Shown here in pieces: positions 6,603 through 11,041 of a stretch of 11,041 bases of DNA. The notes below the pieces were generated by a model. It was not told where the DNA came from, did not search any database, and worked only from the letters and a program-made list of their open reading frames with translations. The stretch lies in contig DJPE01000037.1 of assembly GCA_002439705.1 (NCBI GenBank), positions 1-11,041 on the forward strand, written 5' to 3'. Within the stretch, counting starts at the first letter, position 1; the number at the start of each line of letters is the position of its first letter. The position numbers and the translations under genes are program-made. This stretch comes from Christensenella sp. UBA6420. Lineage in GTDB: Bacteria > Bacillota > Clostridia > Christensenellales > DTU072.

Positions 6603-6726
6603 TATCCGTAAATCCGAAGCGTCAGCTTTGGAAATTAACGCCACGCAAGTGGCAATTCACGCCCGTAAGGGCATTTAACGCCAAACTCGTTTGGCAATTA
6701 ACTCCGCCGCTTTGCGGTGGACTTAA
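6603..6726 (-). repeat. Inverted hairpin array adjoining the parB stop codon
   Basis: Linkers here are in the CAATTAAC orientation, opposite to 6459-6558. Hairpins lie at 6614-6631, 6641-6652, 6661-6672, 6681-6694 and 6704-6720. The outer word TATCC (6603-6607) mirrors GGATA at 6553-6557 across the terminator. On the minus strand, the last two hairpins (CCACTTGCGTGG, then a CCAAAGC/GCTTCGG stem) match those at 4734-4771 in type and order. The array runs directly into the parB stop codon, so it would form the proximal part of the parB 3' untranslated region. Confidence 0.82.
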
Positions 6727-7605
6727 CTATTTTTTCATCGAATCGATAAGTTCGTATATTCTCTGCAAGTCTTCGTTGGTGTAGTAGTCTATCATTATTC
6801 TTCCCTTAGTTTCGTTACCCATAAGTCTTACTTTGGTAGCAAAAACTCTCGTCATATCGTCTACGAACTGACGCATTTCGAGCGACATTTTCGCCTTTAC
6901 CTGTTCGGTAAGTTTGGTGGGGCGGGTTTCGGGTTTTAATATATATTTTACTTCCTTTTCTATCTGTCTTACGCTCCAGCCTTCGTCGATTGCTTTGGTA
7001 GCGAGTTCCAGCTGGGTTTTCTTATCGGGGAGAGATAGTAAGGCTCTTGCGTGTCCCGCGCTCAATACTCCCGTCTTAACCGCGTCCTGCAAACTTTCGG
7101 GCAAATTGAGAAGACGAACCGCATTCGCTATACTCGGTCTTGCTTTGCCGAGTTTTTTCGCGATTTCTTCCTGCGTAAGGTCGTACGCTTCCATAAGTTC
7201 TTTAATAGCCTGCGCTTCTTCGATAGCGTTAAGGTCTTCGCGTTGTAAGTTTTCGATAAGGCTTATTTCGCGGGCTTTTTGTTCGTTGAAATCTCTTACT
7301 ATAACGGGCAGTTCTTTAAGACCTATCTTTTCCGCCGCGCGATAACGTCTTTCGCCTGCGATTATGAGATAGTTGTTTCCGTCTTTTTTGACGATAAGCG
7401 GTTGTATAATCCCGTGTTCCTTTATGGAAAGCGCGAGTTCTTCCAAACTTTCGTCGTTGAAAGTCTTTCTCGGCTGTCCGGGGTCGGGAGATATTTTGGA
7501 TATGGCAACGCTAATAACCTTGGTTTCGTCCGGTCTTCTTTCTTCGCGTACGTCCTCTACGTTTGCGAGAAGTTCGCTTATTCCTCTGCTTACTCTCTTT
7601 GCCAT
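6727..7605 (-). CDS. parB: Chromosome-partitioning protein ParB
   Basis: ParB is a CTP-dependent DNA clamp that loads at parS sites near the origin and spreads to organise chromosome segregation with ParA and SMC. The protein has 292 residues. A basic N-terminus (MAKRVSRGISELLANV) resembles ParB/Spo0J, not the membrane-targeting helix of Noc. The nucleotide-binding motifs are GERRYRA (84-90) and ENLQRED (118-124). A helix-turn-helix covers about 141-169 with GKARPSIAN. Residues at published ParB/Noc specificity positions are Arg156, Ala162, Asn167 and Gly184; Arg and Gly match parS-type ParB rather than Noc (Gln and Arg). A C-terminal dimerisation segment ends the chain. The ATG at 7605 is preferred over an in-frame GTG at 7614, which lies at the end of the ribosome binding site. 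It follows rsmG but has its own promoter. No parA/soj lies beside it. The TAG stop lies within the edge of a repeat linker. Confidence 0.93.
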   Translation of the reverse strand: MAKRVSRGISELLANVEDVREERRPDETKVISVAISKISPDPGQPRKTFNDESLEELALSIKEHGIIQPLIVKKDGNNYLIIAGERRYRAAEKIGLKELPVIVRDFNEQKAREISLIENLQREDLNAIEEAQAIKELMEAYDLTQEEIAKKLGKARPSIANAVRLLNLPESLQDAVKTGVLSAGHARALLSLPDKKTQLELATKAIDEGWSVRQIEKEVKYILKPETRPTKLTEQVKAKMSLEMRQFVDDMTRVFATKVRLMGNETKGRIMIDYYTNEDLQRIYELIDSMKK

Positions 7606-7613
7606 TGTGAACA

Positions 7614-7620
7614 CTCCTTT
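7614..7620 (-). promoter_or_regulatory. Ribosome binding site that sets the parB start
   Basis: On the minus strand AAAGGAG is followed by eight bases and then ATG at 7605. The alternative GTG, three codons upstream, begins on the last G of this same AAAGGAG and has no site of its own, so the shorter product starting MAKRV is the supported one. Confidence 0.85.
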
Positions 7621-7639
7621 ATTACTAATAACTTATTTT

Positions 7640-7668
7640 ATATTAACATATTGCGAAAATTTTGTAAA
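7640..7668 (-). promoter_or_regulatory. Predicted promoter of parB
   Basis: On the minus strand TTTACA (7668-7663) and TAATAT (7645-7640) are 17 bases apart, with TG one base before the -10 (7648-7647), an extended -10. The -35 begins just three bases after the rsmG stop codon. Transcription would start near 7633, leaving a leader of about 28 bases. parB could therefore be expressed independently as well as by readthrough from rsmG, since no terminator is visible between them. Confidence 0.68.
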
Positions 7669-7671
7669 TAC

Positions 7672-8352
7672 TTATAAAGGGTTAATTCTCGGTTTGTTTT
7701 GCCCGCGCGGATATTTGACGGGGGTTTTCGCGACTTTTTTGACTATGATTATGCTGCGTTTACTTCCGTCGGGCAAGGCGAATTTATTTACCTTTTCGAG
7801 TTTTCCGCCTAAAATATTTATTGCTCTTTCGCTGTTTTTCAGTTCTTCGTCGACGTCGCCTTTGTAGGCTATAAGTTTGCCGCCTATTTTTACGAAAGGT
7901 AGGGTGTATTCGCTCAGGACCGCCATGTCTGCAACGGCTCTCGCTACCGCGAAATCGAAACTTTCTCTAAGTTCGGTTTTTCCTGCGTCTTCTGCTCTAA
8001 AATGAACGGCGTTCGCGTCGGATAAGCCTAACTCTTTTACCACTAAATTAAGGAAATTTACGCGTTTATTCAAGCTGTCGAGCATAGTGATTTTCAGGTC
8101 GTTTCGGTAAATTTTCAAGGGGATTGCAGGGAAGCCCGCGCCGCTTCCGACGTCGATTACGCTTGCGTTTTCTTTTATAAATTCCGCTCCCGTAAGGCTG
8201 TCTAAATAGTGTTTTATTTTTATTTCGTCGGGATTCACTATTGCGGTAAGGTTGAATTTTTGATTATATTCCAAAAGAAGTTCGGTGTATCTGTCGAACT
8301 GTTTTTGCATATTTTCGGTAATATTCAAGCCGTAATCCTTAAAAATATCCAT
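7672..8352 (-). CDS. rsmG: 16S rRNA (guanine-527-N7)-methyltransferase RsmG
   Basis: RsmG (GidB) uses S-adenosylmethionine to methylate N7 of G527 (E. coli numbering) in 16S rRNA; its loss is a known route to low-level streptomycin resistance. The 226-residue length is normal. NLTAI (34-38) and His48 with DSL (51-53) form the family N-terminal signature. The Rossmann motif VIDVGSGAGFP is at 65-75, followed by the DSLNKRVNFLN segment, RAED and VARAVA. The C-terminus (PRGQNKPRINPL) is a variant of the usual proline-rich tail. It starts five bases after the mnmG stop codon. The nearest Shine-Dalgarno-like word (AAAGG, 8365-8369) lies 12 bases upstream of the ATG and inside the mnmG end, so translation probably depends partly on coupling. 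Confidence 0.95.
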   Translation of the reverse strand: MDIFKDYGLNITENMQKQFDRYTELLLEYNQKFNLTAIVNPDEIKIKHYLDSLTGAEFIKENASVIDVGSGAGFPAIPLKIYRNDLKITMLDSLNKRVNFLNLVVKELGLSDANAVHFRAEDAGKTELRESFDFAVARAVADMAVLSEYTLPFVKIGGKLIAYKGDVDEELKNSERAINILGGKLEKVNKFALPDGSKRSIIIVKKVAKTPVKYPRGQNKPRINPL

Positions 8353-8357
8353 TTATT

Positions 8358-10214
8358 TTACTTACCTTTCTTTTGTAAATGAACCATAAGCACTACTATA
8401 TCGGCAGGGTTTACGCCGCTTATTCTCGACGCCTGACTAAGGTTAAGGGGTTTGGTTTCCGACAGTTTCTGACGGGCTTCGAGTCTTAATCCGTCCACTT
8501 CGTCGTAATTGAAGTTTTCACCCAAAATACGCTCTTCCATTTTTCGCATTTCTTTTATCGATTGCTCTTGTTTTTTCAGATACCCTTCGTATTTTATTTC
8601 GGTCTCTAATTGACTCAAAAGGAATTGATTTACCGTAGTAAAATACTCGTCGATTTCTTTCAGAACGTCGCAATTTAACGTGCTTCTTCTTAAAATTTCT
8701 CTTGCCGATATGCCGGATTTAGGAAGCGGTTCGTTCATTTTTTCAAACGCTTCTTTGCATTTTTCGGGGGAGTATCTTCTTTCAAGCTCCTTGTCGAGAG
8801 CATCTTTTTCGCGTTTTTTGGCTAAGAATTTTTCGTACCTTTCGTCGTCTACGAGTCCTATTTCTCTGCCCTTTTCGGTAAGGCGGAAATCGGCGTTGTC
8901 CTGTCTTAAAAGCAGCCTGTATTCGGCTCTCGAAGTCATCATCCGGTACGGTTCTTCCGTTCCCTTAGTGCATAAATCGTCGATAAGAACCCCTATATAC
9001 GCTTCGTCGCGACGTAAAACGAACGGTTCTTTGTTGTCGAGAAACAGTCCGCAGTTTATGCCGGCGATAAGTCCTTGACCCGCCGCTTCTTCGTATCCCG
9101 AACTGCCGTTTATCTGTCCTGCGGAATAAAGCCCGACGAAGTTTTTTACGGCGAGAGTGGGGAGTAGACACTCGCAGTTAAGGCAGTCGTATTCAATTGC
9201 GTACCCGTAGCGGAGAATTTCGGCGTTTTCAAGTCCTTTTATGCTGTGGAGCATCTTTTCCTGAACGTCGAAAGGCAGGGAAGTGCTTAATCCCTGAACG
9301 TACATTTCGTCGTTGTCTTTTCCTTCCGGTTCGATAAAAATCTGATGCCTGTCTTTATCCTTAAACCTTACGATTTTTGTTTCTATCGACGGACAATATC
9401 TCGGACCGACGCTCGTAATCAGACCGTTATATAACGGACTGCGGTCTATGTTGTCCAGAATTATTTTGTGGGTTTCGGGGTTGGTGTAGGTAAGGTAACA
9501 AACGGCGTCGTTTTCTACCTTTTTTTCGGTAAGTTCGCTGAAAGGGTATATGTTTTCGTCGCCGTATTGCGGTACCATAACGCTGAAATCGACGGTTTGT
9601 CTTTTTACTCTCATAGGAGTACCCGTCTTAAATCTTCTTACGGGCAGTCCTGCGTTTATAAGACAGTCGGAAAGTTTTTCCGCGCGGGAATACCCTTGCG
9701 GTCCGCTGTTTTTCGTGTAATCGCCGATTATTATGCGGCTTTTTAAGTACACGCCGGTACACAAAACCACCGCTCTCGTCTTGTAAATATCGCCGAGCAT
9801 GGTTTTAACGCCGACTACTTTTTTTCCGTCGAAAATGACTTCTTCTATTTCTCCTTCGAGAACGTGCAATTTATCCTGTTTTATCAGGACTTCTTTCATT
9901 AAAGCGTGATATTTATCCTTGTCTACCTGATTCCGTAAAGAGTGAACGGCGGCCCCGTTGCCGAGATTCAACATTCTCGTCTGAATGGTAGCCATATCGG
10001 CAATTCTGCCCATTTCTCCGCCCAAAGCGTCGATTTCTTTAACTATATGACCTTTCGCCGTGCCGCCTACGTTAGGGTTGCAGGGCATAAAACCTATTGC
10101 GTTAAGGGTTAAAGTCACTATTAACGTTTCGTGTCCCGTCCTTGCGAGAGAGAGAGCGGCTTCTATTCCTGCGTGTCCGCCGCCTATTACCACTGCGTCG
10201 AATTCTTTTCTCAT
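8358..10214 (-). CDS. mnmG: tRNA uridine-5-carboxymethylaminomethyl modification enzyme MnmG
   Basis: MnmG (GidA) is the FAD-dependent partner of MnmE. Together they install the (carboxymethyl)aminomethyl group at C5 of wobble uridine 34 in certain tRNAs. The 618 residues match the family. The FAD-binding GGGHAGIEAA lies at 11-20. The two catalytic cysteines are Cys45 in CNPNVGG and Cys274 in PRYCPSIE, equivalent to E. coli Cys47 and Cys277. Other hallmarks are GTAKGHIVKEIDALGGEMG (51-69), FKTGTPMR (195-202), DKDRHQIFIEPEG (286-298), the AGQINGSSGYEEAAGQG segment near 365-381, and the C-terminal helical MnmE-binding domain. The ATG lies two bases after the dtd stop, and the upstream sequence (AGAAAAGT) is a poor Shine-Dalgarno match, so reinitiation after dtd is likely. 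It follows mnmE and dtd and precedes rsmG in one operon. Confidence 0.97.
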   Translation of the reverse strand: MRKEFDAVVIGGGHAGIEAALSLARTGHETLIVTLTLNAIGFMPCNPNVGGTAKGHIVKEIDALGGEMGRIADMATIQTRMLNLGNGAAVHSLRNQVDKDKYHALMKEVLIKQDKLHVLEGEIEEVIFDGKKVVGVKTMLGDIYKTRAVVLCTGVYLKSRIIIGDYTKNSGPQGYSRAEKLSDCLINAGLPVRRFKTGTPMRVKRQTVDFSVMVPQYGDENIYPFSELTEKKVENDAVCYLTYTNPETHKIILDNIDRSPLYNGLITSVGPRYCPSIETKIVRFKDKDRHQIFIEPEGKDNDEMYVQGLSTSLPFDVQEKMLHSIKGLENAEILRYGYAIEYDCLNCECLLPTLAVKNFVGLYSAGQINGSSGYEEAAGQGLIAGINCGLFLDNKEPFVLRRDEAYIGVLIDDLCTKGTEEPYRMMTSRAEYRLLLRQDNADFRLTEKGREIGLVDDERYEKFLAKKREKDALDKELERRYSPEKCKEAFEKMNEPLPKSGISAREILRRSTLNCDVLKEIDEYFTTVNQFLLSQLETEIKYEGYLKKQEQSIKEMRKMEERILGENFNYDEVDGLRLEARQKLSETKPLNLSQASRISGVNPADIVVLMVHLQKKGK

Positions 10215-10216
10215 AA

Positions 10217-10651
10217 TTACTTTTCTATGACGGCGGTTATCGGTCCGTCTATATCCAATTTAAGTTCCATATGTTCGCCGAATCTGCCCGTCTGAACGGG
10301 TACGAATTCCGCCATTTTGCTCACGAAATACTCGTACATGGGGCGGCTTATTTCGCCCTTGGCAGCCTTGCCGAAATCGGGGCGGTTGCCGTGTAAGCAG
10401 TCGCCGTAAAGAGTAAAATTACTTACTATAAGGGCGCTTCCTTTTACGTCGATGAGAGAATAATTGAGTTTGTCGTTTTCGTCGGTAAAAATTCTGAGTT
10501 TCGATATTCTTTTAGCTACCCACGCTATTTTTTCGTCTTCGTCGCCGTCGCAAAAACCGCACAGAACAAGCAGTCCTCTGCCTATTTCGCCGACTACTTT
10601 TCCGTCAACGGTAACTACCGCGCTTCTTACTCTCTGCAATACGCAACGCAT
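10217..10651 (-). CDS. dtd: D-aminoacyl-tRNA deacylase
   Basis: Dtd hydrolyses D-amino acids (and glycine mischarged on tRNA-Ala) from tRNA, keeping D-residues out of protein synthesis. It acts as a homodimer that uses RNA-based catalysis. The 144 residues match the family. The N-terminal MRCVLQRVRSAVVTVDG is typical. The active-site motif, usually SQxxT, reads SNFT at 77-80, so the common Gln is Asn while the Ser and Thr are kept. The Gly-cisPro motif is Gly136-Pro137 in DGPITAVIE. HGNRPDFGKAA (88-97) is another family signature. The ATG follows an AGGAG six bases upstream that overlaps the mnmE stop codon. Its position between mnmE and mnmG is unusual, since those two are often adjacent. 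It fits a tRNA quality-control operon. Confidence 0.95.
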   Translation of the reverse strand: MRCVLQRVRSAVVTVDGKVVGEIGRGLLVLCGFCDGDEDEKIAWVAKRISKLRIFTDENDKLNYSLIDVKGSALIVSNFTLYGDCLHGNRPDFGKAAKGEISRPMYEYFVSKMAEFVPVQTGRFGEHMELKLDIDGPITAVIEK

Positions 10652-10661
10652 ATTTTTTCTC

Positions 10662-11041
10662 CTATTTTCCCACGCAGAAACGCGAGAATATTTCGTTTAT
10701 TACGTCGTCGCCGACCGATTTACCGGTAATTCTTCCCAAAGCCGAGCTTGCGGCGTATATGTCTACCGCTATACATTCCGACGGCATAACGTCGTAAGCG
10801 GCGATAGCGTCGTTAATTAAACCGACGCACTCCTTAAGGGCGGCTATATGGCGTTCGTTCGTTATAATTCCTTTTTCGTACATTCCGTCGTTATCGAGTA
10901 AACTTATTACTTTTTCGAGTAGTTTATCTACGTTTTCGCCGGTCTTTGCGCAAATCTTTATTCCGTCTTTTTTATACTTTCCTATATCCGACTTGTTTAC
11001 GGCTACTACGCTCTTTTTTCCGTCGAGTAAACTTAATAATT
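10662..11041 (-). CDS. mnmE: tRNA modification GTPase MnmE, C-terminal part (cut by window edge)
   Basis: MnmE (TrmE) is the potassium-dependent GTPase that works with MnmG on wobble uridine 34. Only about 126 C-terminal residues are in the window; the frame stays open to the right edge, so the start is outside. The visible part contains the end of the G domain with the G4 guanine-specificity motif NKSD (minus strand, about 10986-10997) and a G5-like ICAKTG segment. It is followed by the C-terminal helical domain and the hallmark CVGK end, whose cysteine is conserved in the family. The stop codon TAG overlaps the dtd ribosome binding site, with 10 bases between the genes. Confidence 0.93.
   Translation of the reverse strand, partial: LLSLLDGKKSVVAVNKSDIGKYKKDGIKICAKTGENVDKLLEKVISLLDNDGMYEKGIITNERHIAALKECVGLINDAIAAYDVMPSECIAVDIYAASSALGRITGKSVGDDVINEIFSRFCVGK

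Noticed and set aside
6298..6720. CRISPR-like array of repeats and variable spacers
   Set aside because: The repeated word is only 8-9 bases, the spacers are themselves palindromes of 10-19 bases, orientation flips within the region, and no cas gene is present.
6296..6726. Decayed insertion sequence or transposase remnant
   Set aside because: No open frame or coding-like stretch is present and no target-site duplication could be recognised; the region is fully accounted for by hairpins, linkers and terminators.
7606..7614. GTG start extending ParB by three residues
   Set aside because: The GTG begins inside the AAAGGAG ribosome binding site that serves the ATG at 7605.

Overview
The window looks like a chromosomal housekeeping segment from a member of Bacillota, probably an uncultivated Clostridia-type lineage. 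The evidence is the gene set and order (mnmE, mnmG, rsmG, parB, gyrB, gyrA), the AGGAGG-type ribosome binding sites and the moderate-to-low GC intergenic DNA. No phage, plasmid or transposase gene is visible. The family-level assignment is a guess.

Reading right to left, the minus strand carries a tRNA-modification and chromosome-segregation operon: the 3' end of mnmE (cut by the window edge), dtd, mnmG and rsmG, spaced 2 to 10 bases apart, then parB with its own promoter. Next comes a 431-base intergenic region full of small palindromes. It is followed by one plus-strand gene, a single-chain iron-sulfur L-serine dehydratase (sdaA-type) with its own extended -10 promoter. A second repeat-rich intergenic region of 530 bases separates sdaA from the divergent gyrB-gyrA operon on the minus strand. 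A fragment of the same repeat family sits at the left edge, just past the gyrA stop codon.

The main non-standard content is this repeat family. Short GC-rich hairpins of 10 to 19 bases are strung together by an 8 to 9 base AT-rich linker (GTTAATTG and close variants, or the reverse complement). About 22 hairpins occur in the window. They are organised into larger arms: one arm type occurs three times (plus a probable fourth, cut by the left edge) and another occurs twice. Arms point toward a central terminator-like hairpin, in two cases bordered by GGATA and TATCC. As a result sdaA is bracketed by 109-base inverted repeats that match at about 101 positions by my hand alignment, which gives it a cassette-like look. 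Arms begin within a few bases of the stop codons of gyrA, sdaA and parB.

Functionally the window combines wobble-uridine tRNA modification (MnmE/MnmG), D-amino-acid proofreading of tRNA (Dtd), 16S rRNA methylation (RsmG), chromosome segregation (ParB), serine catabolism (SdaA) and DNA supercoiling (GyrB/GyrA). The order is rearranged relative to the usual Bacillota origin region: parB has no parA beside it, dtd is inserted between mnmE and mnmG, and gyrBA follows without dnaA, dnaN or recF in the window.
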